A DNA stretch of 64,000 nucleotides from Pantoea deleyi. GTDB lineage: Bacteria; Pseudomonadota; Gammaproteobacteria; Enterobacterales; Enterobacteriaceae. The notes beneath the pieces were generated by a model. That model was not told the origin of the DNA, made no database searches, and saw only the letters and a program-made list of their open reading frames with translations. The stretch lies in assembly GCF_022647325.1 (NCBI RefSeq), contig NZ_CP071407.1:62001-126000 (forward strand), read 5' to 3'. Positions 47,799-56,239 of this stretch are shown here, piece by piece. The translations under genes and the position numbers were made by a program. How positions within the stretch are numbered: position 1 is the first letter of the stretch; each line of letters starts with the position of its first letter.

Positions 47799-47865
47799 AA
47801 CCCTGTTTTCAGCAGGGTTACCCGGCAGGTTTAAGAAAATTTACCGGTTATCCGGGCAACCCTGC
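47799..47865. repeat. Three-part inverted repeat with competing stems
   Basis: AACCCTG (47799-47805) can pair with CAGGGTT inside GCAGGGTTACCCGG (47812-47825), and that same segment pairs 13 of 14 bases with CCGGGCAACCCTGC (47852-47865). The two stems exclude each other, as in an attenuator or riboswitch-like leader. It lies between divergent small genes and 80 bases before the YjbD-like gene. Confidence 0.5.
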
Positions 47866-47944
47866 CGTCTGGCAGTAATCCTCTGCATGAGCGGACGGCA
47901 AATGGGGTACACTGCCCGGACACCCCGCAACCGGACATGCCGCT

Positions 47945-48250
47945 ATGAACGATAAAAAGATGATTTCGATTGATCAGTTCGACGCCGACGAGCGACTGGC
48001 CGTTGAGCAGGTGTACAAGGCGCTCACCGAGAAATATCGTCAGCGAACCGGCAAGGAACCGGACAGCAAAAAAGAGCGAGAGTTTACCAGCGAGGCGCGT
48101 CAGCAGGTAATGACCCACAAGCTTGAGAAGGCGAGAGTGCAGGCGGAGAAGCAGAAAAAGCCGCTGCGTAAGAAGAAGCCCGCTTCACTGACCGCCAGCG
48201 AAGTCGGGGATTTCAGCTGGTCTGCTTCGGTGGCGAAAGGGCGCCGGTAA
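47945..48250 (+). CDS. yjbD: DUF3811 (YjbD-family) protein
   Basis: The 101-residue protein is basic and helical, rich in Lys, Arg and Glu. It ends in DFSWSASVAKGRR, which matches the end of E. coli YjbD (SFSWSAN...GRR), and contains YRQRTGKEPDSKKEREFTSE, like the RTLTNSE region of YjbD. The function is unknown; the composition suggests RNA or nucleic acid binding. ATG follows weak ribosome signals. It is monocistronic, with strong inverted repeats in its leader. Confidence 0.65.
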   Translation: MNDKKMISIDQFDADERLAVEQVYKALTEKYRQRTGKEPDSKKEREFTSEARQQVMTHKLEKARVQAEKQKKPLRKKKPASLTASEVGDFSWSASVAKGRR

Positions 48251-48426
48251 AGGAGGCCGCGCGCGTTCACGGTGCGCGGCATACTTATCTCAGCGCAGGC
48301 TGACTGCAGGGTTCAGGTTGCTAGTAGATCCTGCGAATCCTGCAATAAGAATATTCTGCAAATAATATATCGCGGCTTATCATTTGCCGATAAACTGCAG
48401 TAACCATTCGCTGCTTCAGTTTGCCT

Positions 48427-49551
48427 ATGAACTACTACACCCCTGACGATGCCCAGCTGAAGCGCCGATCGACGCGATTTGTGCGCCGTATGTTTATGAT
48501 GCGCCAGCTTGGCACGTTTCTCTGCTTTCTGCCGATTCTGTCAGTGCTGATGGAGAGGGGAAAAAGTGCAGAAGTGTGTGCATTGCTGTTCACCAACGCC
48601 TTTATCTGGCCCTACATTGCGTACAGGCTGGCGTTGCGATCGCACGATCCCACCGGATTTGAACGCAAGAACCTGACGCTGGATGCGGCATTTGGCGGCG
48701 TCTGGGTGGCGGTGATGGCGCTGAGCCCGCTGCCGTCGGTGATTATCATGGCGGTTCTGATTTCGGATCGCTACTCCGCGGGCGGCTGGGTCCAGCTGAA
48801 ATCGGCCCTGCAGGCCTTTCTGGTGGCTTTCCTGCTGGTCTGGCTGGCGCAGAGGGCGCCTGTACTGATGACGTTCAGTACCCGCACCGTCTGGCTGACG
48901 CTGCCGCTGGCCAGCGCTTATCTGCTGGTGCTGAGTGTGGTCTCACACCATCTGACGCTGAGTCTGCGAAAAAAGAACCGCGAGCTGGAACGCATCGCGC
49001 TGATGGATCCCGGCCTGAAGATTCCTAACCGGCGTCTGTTCGAGCGGCGGCTGGAAAGTGAATTTTTGCGTACCCAGCGAGGCGAGGGCAATGCCTGGCT
49101 GATGCTGCTCGATGTCGATCGCTTCAAGCAGGTTAACGACACGTTCGGGCATGAAGCGGGCGACTTTCTGCTGGCAGAGATCTCAGCACTGCTGCGTGAC
49201 AGCGTGGGCCTGAAGGATGTGCCCGCCCGCTTTGGCGGAGATGAGCTGTGTGTGATTGTCCGCGATGCCGATGAGACCAGCATTATGCTGCTGGCCGGGC
49301 AAATCAAGCAGGGCATTTCGCTGCTGAGATTGCCCGCCTCCTCAACTTATCAGTGCTCGGTCAGCATCGGTATCGCAGCGGCGCGTGATGCGGCGTCAAT
49401 TCATGCGTGGCTGCGATACGCGGATGAGGCGCTCTATCGGGTCAAGCGTGCCGGACGCAACGATGTGCGTATCTGGCGCGCCAGTGCGCCAGATACGCTG
49501 CGGTCAGAAGCCGATGCGCAGCCTGAAGGCAGGTCTCAGACGTCTGATTAA
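48427..49551 (+). CDS. MASE2-GGDEF diguanylate cyclase
   Basis: The 374-residue protein has a MASE2 membrane sensor (about residues 15-170, five to six hydrophobic segments) and a GGDEF domain (about 190-360). The catalytic motif is GGDEL (residues 270-274), still active in many cyclases; the first half has NRRLFERRL and the magnesium Asp in LLDVDRFKQVNDTFGHEAGD. The inhibitory I-site, normally RxxD five residues before the motif, is GLKD here, so product feedback is probably lost. The layout matches DgcC/AdrA, which promotes cellulose synthesis. The last bases overlap the convergent map gene by four. Confidence 0.88.
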   Translation: MNYYTPDDAQLKRRSTRFVRRMFMMRQLGTFLCFLPILSVLMERGKSAEVCALLFTNAFIWPYIAYRLALRSHDPTGFERKNLTLDAAFGGVWVAVMALSPLPSVIIMAVLISDRYSAGGWVQLKSALQAFLVAFLLVWLAQRAPVLMTFSTRTVWLTLPLASAYLLVLSVVSHHLTLSLRKKNRELERIALMDPGLKIPNRRLFERRLESEFLRTQRGEGNAWLMLLDVDRFKQVNDTFGHEAGDFLLAEISALLRDSVGLKDVPARFGGDELCVIVRDADETSIMLLAGQIKQGISLLRLPASSTYQCSVSIGIAAARDAASIHAWLRYADEALYRVKRAGRNDVRIWRASAPDTLRSEADAQPEGRSQTSD

Positions 49552-50333
49552 ATCGCCGGATAGTCGCCGGTGCCTTCCGGCCACGGCGTCAGCAGGTCGA
49601 AGCCGGTCTCTGTCACGGCCACGGTGTGTTCCCACTGTGCAGAGAGCGAGCGATCTTTGGTCACCACGGTCCAGCCATCCGACAGTACGCTGGTTCCGGC
49701 TTTACCGGCATTGATCATCGGTTCGATGGTAAAAATCATCCCGGCCTTCAGCGGCATTCCCTGCCCTGCCGTGCCGTAGTGCAGCACCTGCGGGTCGGTA
49801 TGATAAATCTCCCCGACACCGTGACCGCAATACTCCCGAACGACCGAGAAACCGGCCCCTTCCGCCACGCGCTGGATCGCGGCGCCCACATCGCCCAGCG
49901 TTGCGCCAGGCCGGACGGTTTTGATCCCGGCGACCATTGACTGATAGGTGATCTCGACCAGGCGTTTAGCCCGCACCGACGGCGTGCCGACAAAATACAT
50001 CCGGCTGGTATCGCCGTACCAGCCATCTTTAATGATCGCCACATCGATATTGACGATATCGCCCTCTTTAAGTTTCTTGCCGGCCGGGATGCCGTGGCAT
50101 ACCACATGATTGACCGAGGTGCAGGTGGTGCGGGTATAGCCGTGATAGCCGATATTCGCAGGCGTCACCTTCAGCTCATTCACGATGAAGTCGTGACAGA
50201 TATCATCCAACTCTTCGGTGGTGATGCCGGGCCGGACGTGAGGCGTGATCATCGCCAGCACCTGAGCCGCCGCCTGACCGGCTGCGCGCGCCATTTCGAT
50301 CTCTGCGGCAGTATGTATTTTAACGCTGTTCAT
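49548..50333 (-). CDS. map: Type I methionine aminopeptidase (second copy)
   Basis: The 261-residue protein is a MetAP-I. It carries NIGYHGYTRTTCTSVNHVVCHG, DIVNIDVAIIKDGWYGDTSR (two metal Asp residues), YCGHGVGEIYHTDPQV and FTIEPMI, with the metal ligands complete. It removes initiator Met from nascent proteins. It overlaps the upstream ParD-like gene by four bases (ATGA) and is not next to rpsB, where the housekeeping map usually lies, so it is a paralogue. The linkage to a ParD-like protein suggests autoregulation, or that it acts as the partner of a toxin-antitoxin-like pair. Confidence 0.9.
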   Translation of the reverse strand: MNSVKIHTAAEIEMARAAGQAAAQVLAMITPHVRPGITTEELDDICHDFIVNELKVTPANIGYHGYTRTTCTSVNHVVCHGIPAGKKLKEGDIVNIDVAIIKDGWYGDTSRMYFVGTPSVRAKRLVEITYQSMVAGIKTVRPGATLGDVGAAIQRVAEGAGFSVVREYCGHGVGEIYHTDPQVLHYGTAGQGMPLKAGMIFTIEPMINAGKAGTSVLSDGWTVVTKDRSLSAQWEHTVAVTETGFDLLTPWPEGTGDYPAI

Positions 50334-50575
50334 GACACATCTCCCTGTGCGGTGAGGCTCTCTTTTGCGAGCATATGACGTATATCGGCGCTGCCCTGCA
50401 GTTCAAGCCGGATCAGCATTTGTGCCAGCTCCTGCTGGGTCTGCTGCGGATAGAGTTCAGCCAGCATACCCAGTTTCAGCCAGTGCTCTGCCTGCGCATT
50501 AATCGAGCGGCTCATCGCCTGGCTGGCGATGCGCAGATTCTCGTGCATCAGTTCGGAGATTTTGACGATACCCAT
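50330..50575 (-). CDS. ParD-like ribbon-helix-helix protein
   Basis: The 81-residue protein starts MGIVKISELMHENLRIASQA and continues with SRSINAQAEHWLKLGMLAEL, the ParD-like (PF11903-type) signature. Such proteins are usually DNA-binding antitoxins or repressors. ATG at 50575 follows AAGG; the open frame extends upstream without a ribosome site. It overlaps the paralogous map gene by four bases. A repeated CGTATAT site lies just upstream, as expected for an autorepressor. No ParE toxin follows. Confidence 0.8.
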   Translation of the reverse strand: MGIVKISELMHENLRIASQAMSRSINAQAEHWLKLGMLAELYPQQTQQELAQMLIRLELQGSADIRHMLAKESLTAQGDVS

Positions 50576-50592
50576 TTTAGCCTTATATAAAA

Positions 50593-50610
50593 CGTATATG
50601 TTTCGTATAT
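50593..50610 (-). promoter_or_regulatory. Direct repeat, candidate ParD-like operator
   Basis: CGTATAT occurs at 50593-50599 and 50604-50610, 11 bases apart, about one helical turn. It lies 18-35 bases upstream of the ParD-like start, in an AT-rich promoter-like stretch. Binding is inferred. Confidence 0.5.
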
Positions 50611-50644
50611 AGTCTATCGATAACGTCCATCGTTGCAAGGACAA

Positions 50645-51811
50645 ATTTTGCGCCGTCTGTAAATGTCCTGAATTTCATCGGCATTCTGTCCCTATCTACG
50701 GAGCGCCACGGGAATCAGCATAGTTTTGCGTAATCAGGAGCGCTGGTGCCAGGGTCCGCATTAACGAGGTCAGAATGGGGGATGAACCGGCAAAAAAGAG
50801 GGGATTCTGTAAAAGCATCTCCAGCCGGCATGAAATATCGCGTCAACGGGCAGCGAATATCAGTGCCCGATGACAACAGGCCGGCGTCTGCCCAGAACAG
50901 TGACGGGAACACCCTGATGAGACTGGCATGCCTGTGCTGCGCTTAGCTCTGTTATGACTGGCCGGATAATGCAGGTAATATCACAACGCTAAATTTAAGG
51001 AACGACGGGCAAGTGTAAAACTTTGTTAATGTCTCAAGTGCTGGCGTATTTTATACCGGCGCTACAAAATCATGTTTTCTCTTAAAAAATAAAATTCCAT
51101 CGTCTGGCTTAATTTCCTGACGTCACGTTCCGGTTATTAAAAGCGTATCAGGCGTCAGATACGGGTGCGCTTGCAAATAGCCGTGAAATTTCTGATATCA
51201 ATATCGCAACACGAAAACGGCTGGCATAACTGATTTAAGTCGGTTTCCATCTGATCACAGACAACAATAAAAGCTCTGTTTCTTACTGATGCCGAGCCCG
51301 GCATAACGAACCGGATGAGATTATCCCCGATTCGGATTGCCAGCGATTTTCGTTTCTCACCTGCCTGTAGGGCATCAACGCATTCTCAGGGCGTTCGTGC
51401 CTGTAGCAGCCAGAAACCGTCACAATGGGCCGTTTTTCACTCCTGATTTGCGAGTTTCAGCACTTTTGGCTTCTGCATTTCGTCAGGTTTGCCTTAAGAG
51501 GAGGCAAGGCGTAAGTCCGGAGGCGTGTTGTAAAACGGACTGACGATACATCTCCTTCATGATACCCATTCAACAGGTGATGCAGGCTTCCGCCTCTTCT
51601 TTACTTTCCTCCTCCCCACGAAGGCAGCAATTTTACCGCCTGGTCACCTATTTTTCAGATCCACACGTCGTAGCCTGGCCCCTCATTCCCCCCGGTTCAG
51701 AACATCGGTTCTCAGTAATTCCCGAAAGCGATCTGCGCGCCCACTGATTCAGATGTGTCGAACACGGCACGGCTTTTGCTTGACTCCCTTTTTGCATCAG
51801 AGGGGGCAGCA
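50645..51811. other. Long intergenic stretch before nasR, no gene seen
   Basis: About 1170 bases separate the ParD-like/map unit from nasR. Several frames of 62-68 codons exist (50715-50912, 50746-50946, 51337-51543, 51559-51747), but none has both a ribosome site and family resemblance. The DNA is AT-richer than its surroundings. It may hold decayed genes or the nasR promoter region. Confidence 0.5.
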
Positions 51812-53041
51812 ATGGATGACGCACTGAGTTGGTTACAGGCCTCACGGCTTAGCGATATTGCCAGCCTGCAGCGCCTTCGTCAGACCGGTAAGCTCATTAC
51901 TACCGTCAGCGAGCTGGTTCATCAGCTTCAGCGTGAGCGGGGGGCGAGCAATCTGTGGATATGTTCAGAAGGCCGGCTTTACGGCGAGCAGCGGCTCGCC
52001 AGTGAGCAGGATGTGACGCGCTGCCAGCGGGATTTTTGCGAGGCCTTACCCCAGGCCGACGCCCAGCCGGGATACAGCCGGTTCTGCAACCTGATCGCCG
52101 CCGCGCTGCAGGCCCTGGCCGGGTTACCGGCGTTACGCCAGCAGATTACGCAACAGCAGATTGCGCACGCCCAAGCCGTTGCGGCATTCAACACCATTAT
52201 CCGTAGCTTGCTGAACCTGGTGTTTGAGGCCGCCGACACCGCCAGCCATCCTGACATTACCCGCGCGCTCATTGCACTGTTCAGCTTTATGCAGGGCAAA
52301 GAGCTGGCGGGGCAGGAGCGTGCACTCGGCGCGGCCGGCTTTGCGGCCGGACAATTCAGCGCAGAGCAGCGCAGCGGCATGGTGGCCTTAATTGAAGCAC
52401 AGGAACAGAGTTTTTTGACCTTCCAGCAGTTTGCCGATGAGGCGGTTTTGCAGCACTGGCAGCCGCTGGCGCAGGCCAGTCGCGAAATTGAACGCCTGCG
52501 GCGCATCGCCTGTACTGACGGGCGGCGGGAGGACAGCGGCGCACTGCACTGGTTTTCGCTGCTGTCACAGCGCATCGATCAAATGAAATTGCTGGAAGAT
52601 CAGCTGTCAGCCACGCTGATGTCGCGCTGCCGCGAGGCCATCGCACTGGCCCGGCATCAGGCGGCTGAACCCCTGCAGGTGGCGCAGCCGGGCTGCAATT
52701 TTACGTTATATGTCTCCGGGGCGGACTGGCTGCCTGCCGAGTCCGGTGCGCTGAACAGTGACGGGCTGGCACCCCAGCTTGGTCGCTCACTGCTGTCGTT
52801 GATCGCGGAGCAGTCCCAGCGTTTGCAGCATCAGGCCAGTGAGCTGGCTACCCTGCGCACCACGCTGGAAGAGCGCAAACTGCTCGACCAGGCCAAAAAC
52901 TGGCTGATGCAGCAGCATGGGCTGAGTGAAGAGCAGGCCTGGCAACGGCTGCGTAAAAGCGCGATGGATCAGAATAAACGGCTGCCGGAAATCGCCCAGG
53001 CGATCGTCACGGTGGCTGCCACGATGAAGAAGTCACTCTAA
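51812..53041 (+). CDS. nasR: Nitrate-responsive transcription antiterminator
   Basis: The 409-residue protein has the NasR layout: an N-terminal NIT (nitrate/nitrite-sensing) domain, including TVSELVHQLQRERGASNLWI near residue 40, and a C-terminal ANTAR RNA-binding domain (LEERKLLDQAKNWLMQQHGL ... AWQRLRKSAMDQNKRLPEIA). On binding nitrate or nitrite it should bind a hexaloop hairpin in the nasF leader and prevent termination. ATG at 51812 follows AGAGGGGG; an earlier GTG at 51755 is weaker. The target leader follows directly, before nasF. Confidence 0.93.
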   Translation: MDDALSWLQASRLSDIASLQRLRQTGKLITTVSELVHQLQRERGASNLWICSEGRLYGEQRLASEQDVTRCQRDFCEALPQADAQPGYSRFCNLIAAALQALAGLPALRQQITQQQIAHAQAVAAFNTIIRSLLNLVFEAADTASHPDITRALIALFSFMQGKELAGQERALGAAGFAAGQFSAEQRSGMVALIEAQEQSFLTFQQFADEAVLQHWQPLAQASREIERLRRIACTDGRREDSGALHWFSLLSQRIDQMKLLEDQLSATLMSRCREAIALARHQAAEPLQVAQPGCNFTLYVSGADWLPAESGALNSDGLAPQLGRSLLSLIAEQSQRLQHQASELATLRTTLEERKLLDQAKNWLMQQHGLSEEQAWQRLRKSAMDQNKRLPEIAQAIVTVAATMKKSL

Positions 53042-53051
53042 AGTGTTAGCT

Positions 53052-53088
53052 GCACAATACCTGTGCGTGATCTGCGTCACCAACGTGC
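53052..53088 (+). promoter_or_regulatory. Tandem NtrC-like sites of the nasF promoter
   Basis: GCAC-N7-GTGC occurs exactly at 53052-53066 (NtrC consensus half-sites). A weaker copy (GCGT-N7-GTGC) starts at 53074, 22 bases on, two helical turns away. They lie about 90-125 bases upstream of the predicted start, as expected for an NtrC enhancer. Confidence 0.7.
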
Positions 53089-53150
53089 AGAAACGGTCAG
53101 AAACTGGCCAGACAAAACCCTGAAGCGCTGTGCGCAGAACCTTTTCAAAT

Positions 53151-53167
53151 CTGGCACGCGGTTTGCT
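53151..53167 (+). promoter_or_regulatory. Sigma-54 promoter of nasF
   Basis: CTGGCACGCGGTTTGCT matches the sigma-54 consensus TGGCACG-N4-TTGCW, with GG (53153-53154) and GC (53165-53166) separated by ten bases. Transcription should start near 53178, giving a leader of about 118 bases before nasF. Confidence 0.88.
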
Positions 53168-53191
53168 TTACCTTACTGAGTATGTGTATTT

Positions 53192-53213
53192 GCTTTGCCA
53201 ACGGCGGTAAAGC
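53192..53213 (+). promoter_or_regulatory. ANTAR (NasR) target hairpin
   Basis: GCTTTGCC and GGTAAAGC form an 8-bp stem (one G-U) around the hexaloop AACGGC, with A at position 1 and G at position 4 as ANTAR targets require. It lies just upstream of the nasF leader terminator. Confidence 0.82.
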
Positions 53214-53226
53214 GAGTGCTTTGGAT

Positions 53227-53274
53227 AAAGGCGTCCATCTCCCTGTGAAAGCAGCGGAGAGGACGCCTTTTTTT
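53227..53274 (+). terminator. Leader terminator of nasF
   Basis: AAAGGCGTCC and GGACGCCTTT form a perfect 10-bp stem, extended inside by TCTCC/GGAGA, and are followed by seven T. It lies 22 bases before nasF and is the target of NasR antitermination. Confidence 0.92.
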
Positions 53275-53295
53275 ATTTCCTGAGGGTGGCAAAAA

Positions 53296-54558
53296 ATGAG
53301 CAAATCGCCAGTTTCACTGTCTCGTCGTCAACTGTTGTTATCCGGCGCCGCGGTTGGCGGGCTGTGGCTGTTGCCGGGATTGCGCAACGCCGTATGGGCG
53401 GCGGGTTCCGATGCGCCAGAAAAAGCCACCGTGCGGGTAGGATTTATTCCGCTGACCGACTGTGCGCCGGTCATCATGGCGTCAGTCAAAGGCTTTGACA
53501 AAAAATATGGCCTGACGCTGCAACCCAGCAAAGAAGCGAGCTGGGCGGCCGTCCGCGACAAACTCACCTCCGGTGAACTCGACGCAGCACATGTGCTTTA
53601 CAGCATGATCTACGGCCTGCAACTGGGCGTGGCCGGACCGCAGCATGACATGGCGAACCTGATGACGCTGAATAACAATGGTCAGGCGATCACCCTGTCG
53701 AACCAGCTGAGAGCGCAGAAGGTCACCGATGCCGCCAGCCTGAAAAAGCACATCGACAGTCAGCCTGAAGGCAGTCTGACCTTTGCTCATACCTTTCCTA
53801 CCAGCACTCACGCGATGTGGCTGTACTACTGGCTGGCCAATGCCGGCATCAATCCGTTTGAGGACGTGCGCACGGTTGTCGTGCCGCCGCCGCAGATGGT
53901 GATGAATATGAAGATTGGCAACATGAGCGGCTTCTGTGTGGGCGAGCCGTGGAACCAGCGTGCAATCAGCGACGATATTGGCTTTACCGCCGCGACCAGT
54001 CAGCAGATCTGGCCCGATCATCCCGAAAAAATTCTGGGTACCCGCGCCGCGTGGGTGAAAGAGAACCCCAATACGGCGCGTGCGCTGACGGCGGCTGTTC
54101 TGGAGGCGGCACGCTGGATCGACGCCTCCGATGAGAACCGCCGCGAAACGGCGCAGGTGCTGGCCGGGCGCGCCTGGATCAATACGAAACCTGAGATTCT
54201 GCAAGGCCGCATGCTCGGCCAGTACGAAAACGGGCTGGGACAGAAATGGCAGGACCCGCACGCCATGCGCTTCTTCCACGACGGCAGCGTCAGTTTCCCC
54301 TATCTCTCCGATGGCATGTGGTTCCTTACCCAGCTCAAACGCTGGGGAATGCTGACCCAGGAGCCGGACTATCTGGCTGTCGCAAAACAGGTCAACCACA
54401 TCGATATCTATAAACAGGCCGCCAGCGCCGTCGGCAACGTCACGCTGCCCGACAGTGAGATGCGCAGCAGCACCCTGATGGACGGCAAGAGTTGGGATGG
54501 TACAAATCCTGCCGCTTACGCCGCCAGCTTTGCCATTAGCCACAAAGAGAGGTCGTGA
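53296..54558 (+). CDS. nasF: Nitrate ABC transporter binding protein
   Basis: The 420-residue protein is the periplasmic component of nitrate uptake (NrtA/NasF type). It has a twin-arginine-like signal, SRRQLLLSG at residues 9-17, followed by a hydrophobic stretch and cleavage near AWAAG. VRVGFIPLTDCAPVIMASVKG, LTSGELDAAHVLYSMIYGLQ and HPEKILGTRAAWVKENP match the family. GAGGGTGG precedes the ATG. It is the first gene after the leader terminator and overlaps nasE. Confidence 0.93.
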   Translation: MSKSPVSLSRRQLLLSGAAVGGLWLLPGLRNAVWAAGSDAPEKATVRVGFIPLTDCAPVIMASVKGFDKKYGLTLQPSKEASWAAVRDKLTSGELDAAHVLYSMIYGLQLGVAGPQHDMANLMTLNNNGQAITLSNQLRAQKVTDAASLKKHIDSQPEGSLTFAHTFPTSTHAMWLYYWLANAGINPFEDVRTVVVPPPQMVMNMKIGNMSGFCVGEPWNQRAISDDIGFTAATSQQIWPDHPEKILGTRAAWVKENPNTARALTAAVLEAARWIDASDENRRETAQVLAGRAWINTKPEILQGRMLGQYENGLGQKWQDPHAMRFFHDGSVSFPYLSDGMWFLTQLKRWGMLTQEPDYLAVAKQVNHIDIYKQAASAVGNVTLPDSEMRSSTLMDGKSWDGTNPAAYAASFAISHKERS

Positions 54559-55430
54559 TGAAAAGCCAGACTCGCTCCCTGACCCAGCCTGAGACGCTGC
54601 CCGCCCGCGCCACAGTCGTGCCCCTTCAGGTCACGCCAAAAAAGATGCGATCACCCGCGCGCCTGCGTCCGTTTTTGCAGCGTGCCATTCCCGCGCTGTG
54701 CGGTGTGCTGCTTCTGCTGCTGGTCTGGCAGATCGCGGCCCTCTACAGCAAAGGCTTTCCCGGTCCGTATGCCACCTGGGACGCGGCGAAAATCCTCTTC
54801 GCTGATCCCTTCTATAACAACGGCCCCAACGATCAGGGCATCGGCTGGAATGTGCTGGCCTCGCTGCAGCGCGTTGCTATCGGCTTTGGTCTGGCCGCGC
54901 TGGTGGGGATTCCCGCAGGCTTTCTGCTGGGGCGTTTTACCTTTATGGCGCGCATGTTCAATCCGGTTATTGCGTTACTGCGTCCGGTCAGCCCGCTGGC
55001 CTGGCTGCCGATTGGCCTGCTGCTGTTCCAGCGCGCCGAACCGGCTTCCAGCTGGACCATTTTTATCTGCTCTATCTGGCCGATGATCATTAATACCGCA
55101 GAAGGCGTACAGCGCATTCCTCAGGATTACCTGAACGTCGCGCGCGTGCTGCAACTGTCGGAATGGACCATCCTGCGCCGCATCCTGTTTCCCGCCGTCT
55201 TGCCTGCGGTGCTGACCGGGGTTCGCCTGTCGATTGGCATCGCCTGGCTGGTGATCGTGGCTGCGGAAATGCTGACGGGGGGCCTGGGGATCGGCTTCTG
55301 GATCTGGAACGAGTGGAACAACCTCAACGTTGAAAACATCCTGATTGCCATTTTTCTGATTGGCGTCGTCGGCCTGCTGCTGGAGCAGGGACTGATGCTG
55401 CTGGCCCGCCGCTTTAGCTGGGATAAATAA
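54558..55430 (+). CDS. nasE: Nitrate ABC transporter permease
   Basis: The 290-residue protein is the inner-membrane permease, with about six membrane segments after a 40-residue cytosolic start. The ATPase-contact loop is near GVQRIPQDYLNVARVLQLSEW, and NPVIALLRPVSPLAWLPIGL is the conserved family stretch. ATG at 54558 overlaps the nasF stop as TGATG. It forms the channel with NasD and NasF. Confidence 0.92.
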   Translation: MKSQTRSLTQPETLPARATVVPLQVTPKKMRSPARLRPFLQRAIPALCGVLLLLLVWQIAALYSKGFPGPYATWDAAKILFADPFYNNGPNDQGIGWNVLASLQRVAIGFGLAALVGIPAGFLLGRFTFMARMFNPVIALLRPVSPLAWLPIGLLLFQRAEPASSWTIFICSIWPMIINTAEGVQRIPQDYLNVARVLQLSEWTILRRILFPAVLPAVLTGVRLSIGIAWLVIVAAEMLTGGLGIGFWIWNEWNNLNVENILIAIFLIGVVGLLLEQGLMLLARRFSWDK

Positions 55431-55440
55431 GGGGAACACG

Positions 55441-56229
55441 ATGCAACCTATCATTCGCGTAGAGCAGGTCAGCCAGCGTTTTACCACATCCGGCGGCGAT
55501 TTCCTGGCGCTCGATACTGTCAGCTTCGATATCCATCAGGGGGAAACCCTGAGTCTGATCGGCCACTCCGGCTGCGGTAAATCCACGCTGCTCAACCTGA
55601 TTGCCGGTTTAACCCGACCCACCAGCGGCGTCCTGTTATGTGATAACCGCGAAGTCACCGGTCCCGGCCCTGAGCGCGCCGTGGTGTTTCAGAACCACTC
55701 GCTGTTGCCCTGGCTGACGGCGTATCAGAACGTTGAGCTGGCGGTAGAGCAGGTGTTTAAAGGCAGGATGAACAAGGCGGAAAGGCGTGACTGGATCGAG
55801 CACAACCTGAACCAGGTGCAAATGAGTCACGCCATGCATAAGCGCCCCGGTGAGATCTCCGGCGGCATGAAGCAGCGCGTCGGCATCGCCCGTGCGCTGG
55901 CCATGAAACCGCGCGTGTTGCTGCTCGATGAACCCTTTGGTGCACTGGATGCCCTGACGCGCGCGCATCTGCAGGACAGCGTCATGCGCATCCAGCAGGC
56001 GCTGAACACCACCATCGTCCTGATTACGCATGATGTGGATGAAGCCGTGTTGCTGTCCGATCGGGTGCTGATGATGACTAACGGTCCGGCGGCGCAGGTG
56101 GGCGATATCCTGACGATTGACCTTGCCCGGCCGCGTTCACGCGTGGCGCTGGCGGATGACGTGCGTTATCACCAGCTGCGCCAGAAAGTGCTGCATTTTC
56201 TCTACGAAAAACAGACCTCGGCGGCATAA
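55441..56229 (+). CDS. nasD: Nitrate ABC transporter ATPase
   Basis: The 262-residue protein is the ATPase. Walker A is GHSGCGKSTL near residue 43, the signature is ISGGMKQRVGIARAL, and Walker B is VLLLDEPFGALDALT; the H-loop His is in LITHDVDEAV. Unlike cyanobacterial NrtC it has no fused binding domain. It is ten bases after nasE, with GGGGAACACG before the ATG, and powers nitrate import. Confidence 0.93.
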   Translation: MQPIIRVEQVSQRFTTSGGDFLALDTVSFDIHQGETLSLIGHSGCGKSTLLNLIAGLTRPTSGVLLCDNREVTGPGPERAVVFQNHSLLPWLTAYQNVELAVEQVFKGRMNKAERRDWIEHNLNQVQMSHAMHKRPGEISGGMKQRVGIARALAMKPRVLLLDEPFGALDALTRAHLQDSVMRIQQALNTTIVLITHDVDEAVLLSDRVLMMTNGPAAQVGDILTIDLARPRSRVALADDVRYHQLRQKVLHFLYEKQTSAA

Positions 56230-56239
56230 GGACGACACC

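Noticed and set aside
51337..51747. Two plus-strand frames of 68 and 62 codons before nasR
   Set aside because: No family resemblance or ribosome site; they stop before nasR and do not join it.
53482..54543. 353-codon minus-strand frame opposite nasF
   Set aside because: Shadow of nasF; no ribosome site, and the nas operon is continuous on the plus strand.
56117..56239. In-frame extension upstream of the fused nitrite reductase
   Set aside because: It lies inside nasD in another frame; ATG at 56240 has AAGGA and starts the flavoprotein motif directly.
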